Shown: one piece after another, positions 6,996 to 16,042 of the stretch | Position numbering within the stretch: the stretch's first letter is position 1 | How the letters are laid out: each line of letters starts with the position of its first letter | Source: Algoriphagus chordae | GTDB lineage: Bacteria; Bacteroidota; Bacteroidia; Cytophagales; Cyclobacteriaceae | Direction: 5' to 3' | Length of the DNA: 64,000 nt | NCBI RefSeq assembly: GCF_003254055.1 | Contig: NZ_QKZT01000021.1 | Coordinates: 2,221 to 66,220 of the forward strand | Notes under the pieces: generated by a model | The model's database searches: none | What the model was told of the DNA's origin: nothing | The model's input: the letters and a program-made list of their open reading frames with translations, nothing else | Position numbers and translations under genes: made by a program

Positions 6996-9473
6996 TTATG
7001 AATTTTCTAATTCATTGAATAAACTTTCAGCTTGATCTTGACCAATCCATAATGAAATCTTTTCAAACGTTCTATTCGATTCTCTAGGTTTTTTCAACCA
7101 GTTCTCTTTATCTTTTTTAGATAGTTGGCCAGCTATTTCTTTCAGCTTATTGTAGGTTTTGGCGATTGCTTCTTCTTCTTTCATGTATGGAACAGCCTCA
7201 TTTCCTAGATTTTTTGAATCTTTACCATGGATAAGTTTCACATATTGATTCACCAGCTTGGTAAAGGACTCAAATGCTCTGGAATTCATCTTCAGGGAAC
7301 TATAATCTGGGCCTGATTCCAATTTCTTCTTAATCTCTAATTCTTTCTCATGATCTAGTTGAGCTAATATTTGAGCTGTTTCTTCCTGTTTAAGTCGAAG
7401 CAATTGTTCCTCATGCTGTAGAATCAAGTTGCTCCTTCTCTCTTCGAGTTCTTGTATCAATTTAACTTTTAGCGCTGCAATTTTTGGTTCTATCTTATTT
7501 TTCTCAGCAGTAATTATCTGAGTATAGAGCTCTTTCGGATTGACAGTTTGAAGATTTCTGAATTTAACTTCATCTTGCTCGAAAAAGGCCTTGTATTTAT
7601 AAAGGTCAGATTCATCAATATGATTATTAATTACTATCTCACCAGCTAGCTGTGAATATGTAGGTAATGAGAACTTTGGATCTTGCTTCTTTCTACCTTT
7701 TGCATTCACGAACTCATTGTTCCTCATATCCATTTTCATGTATTTCAGATCTTTGTCAGTCTGAGTATGAGGTTTTGCCATAGTAAACAATTCTTTAATT
7801 TCATCTGATTTGTGCCATGACGGAGTGGAATTATTCAAGGCCCAGTTCATAAAACCTTCATAGTTTTTAACAGCCGAAAGTGCTTCATCTTGGTTGATAT
7901 CTTGAAGGTCTAGTTTCACTTTACCGTAGCCAAGTGGCTTTCCCATTCCAATGGAATGATAGAAACCTTCATTGAGATGAAAAGTTAGTGCGGAAAATAG
8001 CGCACCTAATTCTTCTTCTCTCAGATTATGATAGTTGACTGTGAAAGAAAACTCAGTACCTTTGGCAAGAGGTTTGAATTGCGTAGTAACCCCCTCATTG
8101 GGCTTGCCTGTTCTCTCATTGATCGGGGCAGGGTTATGTGTCACATCACCACTTCTAACCGGATAACGCTTATATCCACGGATTTTTGCATTGGCATCCA
8201 TCATGGTTTTGTAATACCCAGAAACTTTTCCATCAGCCGAGTTTTGAGCTATATAGTTTGGATAATAGGTTGCTTTTGGCCCAGAAAGAACTTCTTTTAC
8301 CATAGGTAGTACTGTAGGACTTCCTGTCGCAAAGGCATGACTAATATTCACCCTACCTTTTAACGCTTCATTTTTAGTAGCATATCCAAACAAAGTCTCT
8401 GCAAAATCCTTTTTCAACTTCTCTCCCTGAGTATTTCTGATTAATTCTCTTACGGATTGCTTATACGTGATCTTATAAAGCAGGGACAAACCCATATCCT
8501 TAATATTAGATGCTGTTGGAGGCTTTTCATCATTTTTAAGTCTAAAAAAAACTGGTATTGATTCTCCTTTTAATAGTTGAGCTTTTCTCCATTTCCAATC
8601 ATCACCTTGCTGATTACGATCATGATCATAATAAGCATGATAAAAATTAGTGATGATGGAATCTTCCTTAGTTCCCAATTCAACTTCAGCTGTATCCTTT
8701 TCAAAAAAGATAAATTCATATTGCTTGCCTTTATTGGGCTCTGTTCGATTTCCTGGCTGCCCAGAGAATACTATCGTGCCAGTATTTACTCCGGCTGAAT
8801 CAATTACAAATTTTCTTCTCCCAATCCCATCTTCTTCGTCCTCTTGTCGGAAACGATGTCCTTCCTTATTGAAAGTAAAATTATCATATTTATCCTTCGC
8901 AGTTTTTTGTTTAGGCTTTGATACATTACCACGATTTTGATAATGTGCAGAGATTTTCCGAGGTCCCGAAATTTTATCTAGATCCATATGCTTGATTCTT
9001 CCAGGTCGTCCACACGATCTTAGATAATAACTTCCATTTACCAAACGAAGCCAACCACAAAGAGACTCCTTTGAAAGATCAGACTTAGGGTATATAGAGT
9101 TATTTTGAAAGTCTCTAACAGAATAGCGAATATCATCAACTTTGTCCTCCATACTTCCAAATGACATGATCTCAATAAGATTTCTGATCATCCCTTTTAT
9201 AGAAGCACCAGGAATAAAGTATTTCCCATTGAGATGGTTAAATTCTGGATCTATAATCTCCTCAAGTTCAATCTTTTCGTTCTCAGCTTTAACTTCTTTA
9301 AATTTTCTCTTGCTACCATTTCTAACAAAAATAGGGCTTTCAGCGGTGATTTTTACCTGAAGAGTTCCAGACTTAGCGTTTTCAAATGGCTTATCATGAC
9401 TGACAAATTCTGACCAAAATGGGTTTACGACTTTGTCATTTAGGGGTACAAAATTATAGGGTGCTGTAATCAT
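6996..9473 (-). CDS. TIGR03986-family giant RAMP with C-terminal coiled coil
   Basis: Large 825-residue RAMP subunit of the type III-D effector complex. The N-terminus (APYNFVPLNDKVVNP) and the IPGASIKGMIRN motif are typical of TIGR03986 proteins, which accompany csx10; a second RAMP-like glycine loop is seen at GMGKPLGYGKVKL. From about residue 645 the protein changes character: 655-720 is a long charged coiled coil rich in E, K, Q and L, and 725-825 looks helical. No separate cas11 gene is present in the locus, so this tail might supply small-subunit function (inference). The start overlaps the upstream gene by 4 bases. Confidence 0.8.
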   Translation of the reverse strand: MITAPYNFVPLNDKVVNPFWSEFVSHDKPFENAKSGTLQVKITAESPIFVRNGSKRKFKEVKAENEKIELEEIIDPEFNHLNGKYFIPGASIKGMIRNLIEIMSFGSMEDKVDDIRYSVRDFQNNSIYPKSDLSKESLCGWLRLVNGSYYLRSCGRPGRIKHMDLDKISGPRKISAHYQNRGNVSKPKQKTAKDKYDNFTFNKEGHRFRQEDEEDGIGRRKFVIDSAGVNTGTIVFSGQPGNRTEPNKGKQYEFIFFEKDTAEVELGTKEDSIITNFYHAYYDHDRNQQGDDWKWRKAQLLKGESIPVFFRLKNDEKPPTASNIKDMGLSLLYKITYKQSVRELIRNTQGEKLKKDFAETLFGYATKNEALKGRVNISHAFATGSPTVLPMVKEVLSGPKATYYPNYIAQNSADGKVSGYYKTMMDANAKIRGYKRYPVRSGDVTHNPAPINERTGKPNEGVTTQFKPLAKGTEFSFTVNYHNLREEELGALFSALTFHLNEGFYHSIGMGKPLGYGKVKLDLQDINQDEALSAVKNYEGFMNWALNNSTPSWHKSDEIKELFTMAKPHTQTDKDLKYMKMDMRNNEFVNAKGRKKQDPKFSLPTYSQLAGEIVINNHIDESDLYKYKAFFEQDEVKFRNLQTVNPKELYTQIITAEKNKIEPKIAALKVKLIQELEERRSNLILQHEEQLLRLKQEETAQILAQLDHEKELEIKKKLESGPDYSSLKMNSRAFESFTKLVNQYVKLIHGKDSKNLGNEAVPYMKEEEAIAKTYNKLKEIAGQLSKKDKENWLKKPRESNRTFEKISLWIGQDQAESLFNELENS

Positions 9474-9886
9474 GATTCAGGTGAGTTTGATGATTGGAAT
9501 CCTTCAAAAGCAATCCAAGAAGGTTTAAGTACGGGCATTCCATCACAGGCACTATCCTGCGATTCCTCCCAAAATTGTACTGCTTTGAGCTTGCGTTTAT
9601 CGTTTTTGATCACAAACTCCACCCTAGAGCATTGCTCATCTGCAATTCCTTGGAGTTCTACAGAGTAGATCTGATAGACTCCGTCAATAAATTTGATTTT
9701 GATACTCTTACCATTTTCAGAATTATTATATAGATAGCCTTCTACTATAAAAGGCATGTCGGTAAAATCTTCCTTTGCTATTGGTCGAGATGAATCAATA
9801 TAAATTGGGTTCTGAACATTAGAATACCATATATATCCTTCGTATTCTAAGCTGAAATTGATATCACTTACTTGTATCTTTTTCAT
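9470..9886 (-). CDS. Small type III CRISPR-associated subunit (TIGR04423/Csx19-like)
   Basis: A 138-residue protein overlapping both neighbours by 4 bases within the interference-gene run. It has an FIVEGYLYN block, SIKIKFIDG and YQIYSVEL, suggesting a beta-rich fold. Position and size fit the small accessory protein of type III-D loci (Csx19) or the Bacteroidota type III protein family TIGR04423; I lean to TIGR04423 from its EGYLYN pattern but cannot confirm it. Function is unknown; tight coupling suggests that it is part of, or assembles with, the effector complex. Confidence 0.6.
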   Translation of the reverse strand: MKKIQVSDINFSLEYEGYIWYSNVQNPIYIDSSRPIAKEDFTDMPFIVEGYLYNNSENGKSIKIKFIDGVYQIYSVELQGIADEQCSRVEFVIKNDKRKLKAVQFWEESQDSACDGMPVLKPSWIAFEGFQSSNSPES

Positions 9887-11439
9887 GAGTTTTGGCTATT
9901 GAGTGGTTTAAATAATCCGTGTCCTTTGGTTGTCATTCCACCGAGTGGAATTTGACCAGATTTCAGTTCTTCGATTGCTTTTTCCCAGGCTACTGAATAA
10001 TTAGGATCCAGATCAAAGATCGATTTCTTCACTAAAATCTGTAATGAGATTGACTTTGGATAATAATATGCTTTTTCCTGAAAAAGAGCACTGCTACTTG
10101 CTCCTCCAGTGAACCTATCAATTTTCACGTGATTAAATATTTTCTCTTGATCCTCTTGATAAGGAATATAGCAATCCTCTACAAGTACATTCCCACGTTG
10201 TCCTTGCCCCTGTTCCTGTTCTTGATCACCAGCATAACCAAATAAATCCCTAATAACTTTTTTGGATTGGTCGGCCACTTTTCCCTTTCTACTTCTATGA
10301 TCTAATTCGTTGGTAAGGTTTTTCTCATAGGTAATCCAAGTTTCATCCTGATCGAACTGAAAATTTGAAATAACCTCTAGCATAGCAGAAAATTTTTCAT
10401 CTGTAGTTTCCTCTGTCAATTCAGTTTCTTGACTTAAGGATTGTAGTTTATTCAACAACAACTCTATATCCATAGACGTATCTTTCTCCTCCGATCCCTT
10501 TGAGGATTGTATAAAATTTTCAGTCTTATAATTATAATGATACATTACTCTGTGAGCTAATGCTCCTTTGATAGAAGTGGCTGGAATTATTATAAATTCT
10601 TTCTCAGTTATTTTTGGTTTACCATCAACCCAGCTTACAATTTTCTCTCGTTTAGAAGTATGATCTACATCCATATCACCAAATCCTGCCCCAAAGAGGA
10701 AAAAATTTACAGGTATCAACTCAATTTTTTCTGATTGATAGTCGTCAAAATTGTTTTCTAGTGAGTTAATCTGCTTTCTATCGCCAGGTAGTTTCCCATT
10801 GAGTGAAGATGGTTTTTTTAGATAGTTTTCAAGATCCTCCTCTAGGTTAAGATTATAACAGACTTGATGACTATCTGGTAAAATCTTGAATTGCCCCAGC
10901 CCTTTTCGTGTACCGTGGCCGATTCGGAAATCAGGATCAAATAATGTATCCATAAGTGAATCCCATGAAGTCTCTTTAGCAGAATTACAGATCAATTCCA
11001 AATCAAAAACAAAACGGGTACCCTTGAAAATAATCTCTTCATCAAACTTAGCTCCTTTAACAGCAGCACCTTTCTCACTAATTGCAACGTGATCTCTAAA
11101 AGGCAATTTCTGGAAATGGCTGTAAAAATCGGTCTGAGGAAGTGACTGCAATCCTTCAATAACCAATCCTTCCTCTCCTATAATACATGCAGAAGAAATC
11201 ATCACCTTGCTACCTTCACCGTCCTTGCCACCTGATCCAAAAACTTGGGCAGTTTCCTCAAGATTACCTGATAAATGTCTTAATATCCCAGCTAGTGTAG
11301 TCCCAGGAATATAGGGAAGCCCATTGGAATCACGAAGTATCTCATTGTCACGAATTAATCCAACTTTACCAGAGTTAATAGCAAAGGCACTTTCTGCTTC
11401 TAAATGAATTCTGGCATTTTTACGTATCGGGTAGCTCAT
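9883..11439 (-). CDS. Fused double Cas7-like RAMP
   Basis: Backbone subunit of 518 residues built from two RAMP (Cas7) modules. Module 1 has LPYIPGTTLAGILRH and ends in a glycine loop at GHGTRKGLGQFKI; D31 in IRDNEILRD aligns with the catalytic aspartate of Csm3 that cuts target RNA. Module 2 begins near VNFFLFGAGFGD, has FIIIPATSIKGALAHR and ends in GGMTTKGHGLFKPL; I see no equivalent catalytic aspartate there. Such fusions are a type III-D trait. It overlaps csx10 and the small downstream gene by 4 bases each. Confidence 0.8.
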   Translation of the reverse strand: MSYPIRKNARIHLEAESAFAINSGKVGLIRDNEILRDSNGLPYIPGTTLAGILRHLSGNLEETAQVFGSGGKDGEGSKVMISSACIIGEEGLVIEGLQSLPQTDFYSHFQKLPFRDHVAISEKGAAVKGAKFDEEIIFKGTRFVFDLELICNSAKETSWDSLMDTLFDPDFRIGHGTRKGLGQFKILPDSHQVCYNLNLEEDLENYLKKPSSLNGKLPGDRKQINSLENNFDDYQSEKIELIPVNFFLFGAGFGDMDVDHTSKREKIVSWVDGKPKITEKEFIIIPATSIKGALAHRVMYHYNYKTENFIQSSKGSEEKDTSMDIELLLNKLQSLSQETELTEETTDEKFSAMLEVISNFQFDQDETWITYEKNLTNELDHRSRKGKVADQSKKVIRDLFGYAGDQEQEQGQGQRGNVLVEDCYIPYQEDQEKIFNHVKIDRFTGGASSSALFQEKAYYYPKSISLQILVKKSIFDLDPNYSVAWEKAIEELKSGQIPLGGMTTKGHGLFKPLNSQNS

Positions 11440-12860
11440 TTCGTATGGTCTTTAAGTGGCATTTCTTTAACTAGTTTTTTGATAAACAACATGGCCTTGA
11501 GCTTGTCATATTTTGCTACTTCAAGAAATTTATCATGGAGTCTTTTCCTTCCTGTACGCCAGTTTTGCTCCGAAGCACCGCGGAAAAGAGCTCCAGTTTC
11601 AGAATCAAAAACCATTTTCTCAAATACATCAGCATTTAGTGCCTGAGAAGCATAACCACCTAGCATTCCCCATTGGCTATTATTGACTCCTTTGAATTCA
11701 TTTTGGTGATCTTTTTTAAACTTCAGAACTTCAGTCCGTATTGTTTCACTTGCCTTCCCTCTTTTAACTATAGTCTTAAGCGCATCAACTTGAGTATTCA
11801 GCTGATCTTGTATTTCCTTTGGATAGCTAAATAATGGGTCTGACTCTATTTTGATTTTTTCAAACGTAAAAGGTAAAATCGCATCGTTTCTGCTAAGAAA
11901 ATCTGGATTTACCACAACCTGACCAAAGCCCTCTGCTTTAAATGATCCTAGGCCTGAATCAAAGAAATCAGATTTGAGTTTATTTTTTCCTTTTACAAAA
12001 AATACTGACCCTTTCTGAATAATAATTCTATCTGCATCCCTAGCACCACGTTTCCCATTCCAGTTTTGATAGATGCGAGTGCGTAATTGAGATAGGTTCC
12101 AGTCTATTTCACAGGTAGAATCACCCGTCAATTGAAATGATGTTGGTTGTGATGTTGTATCTCCAAAATCATTCAAAAAGCATAAATCACTCAAAGCATA
12201 AATGATAAAAGGAGAAGCAAACTCTTCTGAAGTTATTACATCTGTTGTCTTCTCGAAAGAAATCTTTATCAGTCCGTATTCTGCAGTTTTGGATCTCCCT
12301 ATTTTTCTTTCTCCCGTCAGTGCATTTTTAATTTGATTCTCAAATTCACCTGTATCATCTGAAACAGAAAAACTCCAAGTCGAACCTACTGGTAAACTGA
12401 AATAACCAAACATTTTTGAATCTTCAGATCTTCGTTTTTCAGCATCGTAACCAGATTTCAATTTGAAATTTTGGTCAAGAGTTATCTGTTGAGAGCTTTT
12501 TCCATTTATATGAATATATCCTTCTCTGGATTGTTTCAATTGAAGATCTGATTTAGACACATTATGGTGGAGATATACTTCAGATTCTAACCCTTTACCT
12601 TTTTCAGTAAAATAAACATTTGGTACAGGAATGAAAGATTTCTGATCTATATTCGGATAAGCATTTCCAAACCTAACCTTCCCTGAGTGAAATAGGGTTT
12701 GTGTATCTCGTGAAGCTTCATCGTAAAGCTCGTTGGAAGTTATCCCTAGGAACTTAGCTCCAGGAATATAGTCTAAAGATTTTGCTGGGGATTCTGAGCC
12801 AGCAGCAGTCGTTAAAACCACCTCAGAAAGTAGTGTACAGGTAAAATGATAGATTTTCAT
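11436..12860 (-). CDS. csx10: Csx10, Cas5-group RAMP of type III-D
   Basis: Csx10 occupies the Cas5 position, holding the crRNA 5' tag in type III-D complexes. The 474-residue protein has the typical start FTCTLLSEVVLTTAAGSE followed by SLDYIPGAKFLGI and GKVRFGNAYPN, and a later GFGQVVV glycine loop. Length fits the family. It is the main evidence for calling the locus III-D rather than III-A or III-B. It overlaps the cas7 gene upstream and the double-Cas7 gene downstream by 4 bases. Confidence 0.8.
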   Translation of the reverse strand: MKIYHFTCTLLSEVVLTTAAGSESPAKSLDYIPGAKFLGITSNELYDEASRDTQTLFHSGKVRFGNAYPNIDQKSFIPVPNVYFTEKGKGLESEVYLHHNVSKSDLQLKQSREGYIHINGKSSQQITLDQNFKLKSGYDAEKRRSEDSKMFGYFSLPVGSTWSFSVSDDTGEFENQIKNALTGERKIGRSKTAEYGLIKISFEKTTDVITSEEFASPFIIYALSDLCFLNDFGDTTSQPTSFQLTGDSTCEIDWNLSQLRTRIYQNWNGKRGARDADRIIIQKGSVFFVKGKNKLKSDFFDSGLGSFKAEGFGQVVVNPDFLSRNDAILPFTFEKIKIESDPLFSYPKEIQDQLNTQVDALKTIVKRGKASETIRTEVLKFKKDHQNEFKGVNNSQWGMLGGYASQALNADVFEKMVFDSETGALFRGASEQNWRTGRKRLHDKFLEVAKYDKLKAMLFIKKLVKEMPLKDHTK

Positions 12861-13429
12861 TGCGGTGAATTAAAGGTGAAAGAAATAGAACATCTACCTA
12901 GCCCACGTGTACGATTCAGTCCCAAGCTTTTTATCCAACTTCCACTCCTAGTTATTAATACATCATTTACTGGATTTTCTAAAGAAATACTCCCAAACAA
13001 AGTTAAGGGCACAGTCACTTCTAATTGCCTTAAGGAACCTTTAGCTGCAGTGCCAGATTCATGTTCAATTTGCGTAGATGATATCACTTGGAAAAGCGCA
13101 TCTTTCAAAGGAAAATCTTTAGTTTCCAAAACTACTTCAGCAAAGGCTCTTGAGACTTTGGCATCAGAGAAAAAACTAGAACTTTGAAGAGATAAGTGTG
13201 TACCTGGGCTTCCAAAGATTTTTTCAACTTGATCAAATTCGAAATTATTATCAAAGTAAGCAATTGAATTGGCTGCTTCTCGAAAAAGACCTTTGATAGT
13301 CCGACCAGGAATATATGGCAAGCCATTAGTATCTTTCAAAACTGTGCTATCTGCATAAGTGCCTCCGGATATACCAGAACCAATATGCCAATAACTATAA
13401 AAATCAATTTTATATTTTAATGTGTGCAT
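12857..13429 (-). CDS. Csm3-like Cas7 RAMP
   Basis: Backbone subunit of 190 residues. It shows the Csm3 pattern of a short N-terminal strand, HIGSGISGG, ADSTVLKD, then LPYIPGRTIKGLFREA and a C-terminal glycine loop LNRTRGLGRCSISF. D27 in ADSTVLKD aligns with the Csm3 aspartate that cleaves target RNA, so target-RNA cutting is likely. It begins 6 bases after the cas10 stop and overlaps csx10 by 4 bases. Confidence 0.82.
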   Translation of the reverse strand: MHTLKYKIDFYSYWHIGSGISGGTYADSTVLKDTNGLPYIPGRTIKGLFREAANSIAYFDNNFEFDQVEKIFGSPGTHLSLQSSSFFSDAKVSRAFAEVVLETKDFPLKDALFQVISSTQIEHESGTAAKGSLRQLEVTVPLTLFGSISLENPVNDVLITRSGSWIKSLGLNRTRGLGRCSISFTFNSPQ

Positions 13430-13435
13430 AGTTAA

Positions 13436-14980
13436 TTACAGGTTAGCTAGGGTTAAAGTGTCATAGAGATGAGTAAATCCAATTTCTGTATCATCCCCAC
13501 CAGCTTGAATCAATCGGGGAGTATATACTTCATTTAGCTTCAAAGCTTGCTGATCAAATCCTTTATCAAATTTGGTTTTTTCTAGAATTCGTTCCATCAG
13601 ATATTCTGCCTGAGTCTCATCATCTCTTACAATAGTGAGCCATTGGCGAAGATTGGATTTTGGTGCAGTTGAAAGATTTATTTCCGCTACCCATTGCCCC
13701 AAATCCTTTATTGTAGCATACCCTTTTTGAGGCTTTAAAAAATATGGACCGAAATCAAATCTAGTACCACTAGAAGTAGTCAATTCATTTTTTACAATCG
13801 AATCGAAATCTGACACAAAAGAGGACTGTACTTTGTGGAACATTATCGAAGACGGAGTTAATTCTTCATTTTCACTTTCCGCAATTTTTTTGGAAACTTT
13901 CTTAGCCTTTGCACATAATTCTTCAGCCAAATGGACTCCATAATGGAAAGGATACTTTGCCTTGACGAATGCAATCCCTGCGCAGGCAGTAAGCCCACCT
14001 TCTTCCAATTGAAAAGAGATATTTTTCTTTTTTAACTCAGAGTTAAGTTTTACAAATTCTGACTTTGTATAACACTCAAATGCTTCTAAAAATGCTGACG
14101 TAAATGGAACCGCCTTACTTCCATTGATTAAGACTGTCAAATCATCCCCCCCTAATACAATCGGACGGATTTTTATTTGAGTGTCTTCTTCATCAAAGAC
14201 CTCATCAAAAGCTTCTTTTGCTGCTTTCTTTGTAGCTATATCTAAAGATTTTGAAAATTCACTTAAAATTATTTTCAGATCATTCCCAGAGCTAGATCCA
14301 TATATTTTAATCAACTTTTTACCTAGGTTGTTGCCATCTGCATGGATTACCCCTATCCAATTTTTTATAGAAGTAAGTCCTTCAAATTCTTTGTCAACCA
14401 AGTCGGAAATATTCTTTGTCTGATCTGACACTTTTACTCTTTTACCTGTGAGATCAAAATACAAATCATTTGTTCCTCGTTTCTCAAAATCTTGTTTAGC
14501 AATTTGAGTACTATCTATTGCTTCATTTTTGAAGTACGAAATAGCTGCACCACCAGTTCTTCTGGCAGTCTCACAAATCATAAACGGAGAAAACTGATTC
14601 ATCGAATAGTTTGCTTTACTTCTCTGAGTTTTCAGTTTATTTTCTAATTCTTGGATAGCACTCGAGAAATCTTCTGATGATTCTAAAACCTGAACTGCCT
14701 GACTTACAGTAATCCCCGGAGCCAAGTCCATGACTATCTTTGGAAATGTCTTTACTAATAATTCACAAGATTTTTTGTCATCGAATTGATATTTAATATT
14801 TCCTGCTGCTGAAATAATAACATTTTCCTCCTTGAACCTGGAACCAAGTTCATTCTTAAACAGCTGAGTGCATATATATTCTACAAGAGCGCTCCCTCCC
14901 ACAATCTCCTTGAGTTTGTTCGTTTGGAAGATAAAACTCTGGATACCTTGTATACTGGCACCATATAAATACTTGGTCAT
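13436..14980 (-). CDS. cas10: Cas10 lacking HD domain, with cyclase GGDD
   Basis: Large subunit of the type III effector and cyclic-oligoadenylate synthetase. The 514-residue protein starts directly in a Cmr2-like palm (YLYGASIQGIQSFIFQ, IVGGSALVEY) and has the second palm with VIHADGNNLG (211-220) and GGDD (277-280), so cyclase activity should be intact. No N-terminal HD nuclease domain is present; the protein is short for Cas10. Immunity would then rely on Cas7 target cutting and on the CARF effectors encoded downstream. It overlaps the cas6-like gene by 4 bases. Confidence 0.9.
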   Translation of the reverse strand: MTKYLYGASIQGIQSFIFQTNKLKEIVGGSALVEYICTQLFKNELGSRFKEENVIISAAGNIKYQFDDKKSCELLVKTFPKIVMDLAPGITVSQAVQVLESSEDFSSAIQELENKLKTQRSKANYSMNQFSPFMICETARRTGGAAISYFKNEAIDSTQIAKQDFEKRGTNDLYFDLTGKRVKVSDQTKNISDLVDKEFEGLTSIKNWIGVIHADGNNLGKKLIKIYGSSSGNDLKIILSEFSKSLDIATKKAAKEAFDEVFDEEDTQIKIRPIVLGGDDLTVLINGSKAVPFTSAFLEAFECYTKSEFVKLNSELKKKNISFQLEEGGLTACAGIAFVKAKYPFHYGVHLAEELCAKAKKVSKKIAESENEELTPSSIMFHKVQSSFVSDFDSIVKNELTTSSGTRFDFGPYFLKPQKGYATIKDLGQWVAEINLSTAPKSNLRQWLTIVRDDETQAEYLMERILEKTKFDKGFDQQALKLNEVYTPRLIQAGGDDTEIGFTHLYDTLTLANL

Positions 14981-15651
14981 AGATTTATGGGTTTATTTAT
15001 CGTACCCCATCCCATACTAGCTCCTTTACCAAGGCCTATATCTGGAGGGAGGTACATATTAGTTTTAAATGAAAGTGAAAATGATTGAAACTTTATCCCC
15101 TTATGTTTAACTGTGCTCTCTGATGGGATATCTGTAATCTTAAGAATTATTGGATCTCCCACAGTCCAATTTATCCCCTTAGCAAATGAGAGTAAATTAC
15201 CAATCAGCATTCTCTCTAGAAACTGGACTTTCTCCGAAATCCCTTCCAATTCCTGATATTTAATATGATTGATCTCGTTCAATGCTAACCAATCATTTAT
15301 CTGATATCGATGTGAAGTAGACGTCAGCCCCACATCAAAAGAATTGATCTTCATACTCTCCACCATCAAAGGCCTGAACTGAGATCCTATTCTAACTCGC
15401 CCAGTGTTTTTAGTGAAAAATTCATGGATTTCATCGACTCCATCGTGAATGCAGACTATACTTGCCTTGCCATTGGTAGTTTTGTATTGAATTACCGGAT
15501 AACTATAAGCAAATTGGGAATCGCTGATATGATTATGAAAAGCGACGTTTTGCCGTCCAACCACTTCCACTACTGCTCCTCTAAATTTTGGAATTTCACT
15601 TGATTTCAGATTGGTATCAAAAGTGATTTTTATAACCTTAATAATGGGCAT
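14977..15651 (-). CDS. cas6: Cas6b-like crRNA-processing endonuclease
   Basis: First gene of the cas operon, 224 residues. The C-terminal glycine-rich loop GLGKGASMGWGTI and the RAMP-like layout fit Cas6; the Bacteroidota Cas6b domains are the best match by pattern. AFHNHI (about residues 46-51) contains histidines that may be catalytic. The ATG at 15651 gives MPIIKVIKITF; an in-frame GTG at 15669 would add six residues and is less likely. Cas6 cuts array transcripts within repeats to make crRNAs for the complex encoded downstream. Confidence 0.72.
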   Translation of the reverse strand: MPIIKVIKITFDTNLKSSEIPKFRGAVVEVVGRQNVAFHNHISDSQFAYSYPVIQYKTTNGKASIVCIHDGVDEIHEFFTKNTGRVRIGSQFRPLMVESMKINSFDVGLTSTSHRYQINDWLALNEINHIKYQELEGISEKVQFLERMLIGNLLSFAKGINWTVGDPIILKITDIPSESTVKHKGIKFQSFSLSFKTNMYLPPDIGLGKGASMGWGTINKPINL

Positions 15652-15669
15652 TAACGACAATTTTTGCAC

Positions 15670-16042
15670 TATGAAATCACATATTAAAAAAAATGATAGT
15701 TAAATAAAATACCCTGTACAGGGTATTTTATTTAACAGAATCATAATTATTTGAAAACCAATATCTTACAATTAATTAATTGATAAATAAGAAGACTAAA
15801 CTTGTTAGACGGTGTTACTCAGCTATCTTTTCTAATTCATCATACTAAAAAAATCAAAACCCAATACTCACAAGATTTCTAGGAATCCATATTCTAGTAT
15901 GCCAGTCGTTGCTTTTGAGCACCAACGTTCCAGTCTTATAAATCATCATTAAGAATCCCCTAAAAACCCAAAACTCTAACCGCGCCAATTGCTTCCTATC
16001 CTTCAATTCTTCATTTTTGGCTACAAGCCAAACCCAAACCCT
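15670..16042. promoter_or_regulatory. Divergent intergenic region, cas operon versus sialidase
   Basis: This 373-base gene-free stretch must hold the promoter of the long cas operon (minus) and of the sialidase gene (plus). It holds the 38-bp palindrome at 15699-15736 and a second perfect 14-bp palindrome CAATTAATTAATTG at 15769-15782. I could not find a convincing TAnnTTTG promoter box on either strand. Short ORFs across 15854-16051 look spurious. Confidence 0.5.
15699..15736. promoter_or_regulatory. Perfect 38-bp palindrome before the cas operon
   Basis: The left arm GTTAAATAAAATACCCTGT (15699-15717) is followed directly by its exact reverse complement (15718-15736). The palindrome starts 48 bases upstream of the cas6 ATG. 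Read on the minus strand it is followed by CTATCA and a run of eight T, so it also has the form of a terminator or attenuator in the operon's leader. A perfect dyad this long could be an operator for a dimeric or tetrameric regulator. Confidence 0.65.

Noticed and set aside
9883..11439. Reverse transcriptase or Cas4 in the cas locus
   Set aside because: I looked through all cas-region frames for RT (YxDD) and Cas4 features and found none; this gene is a RAMP.
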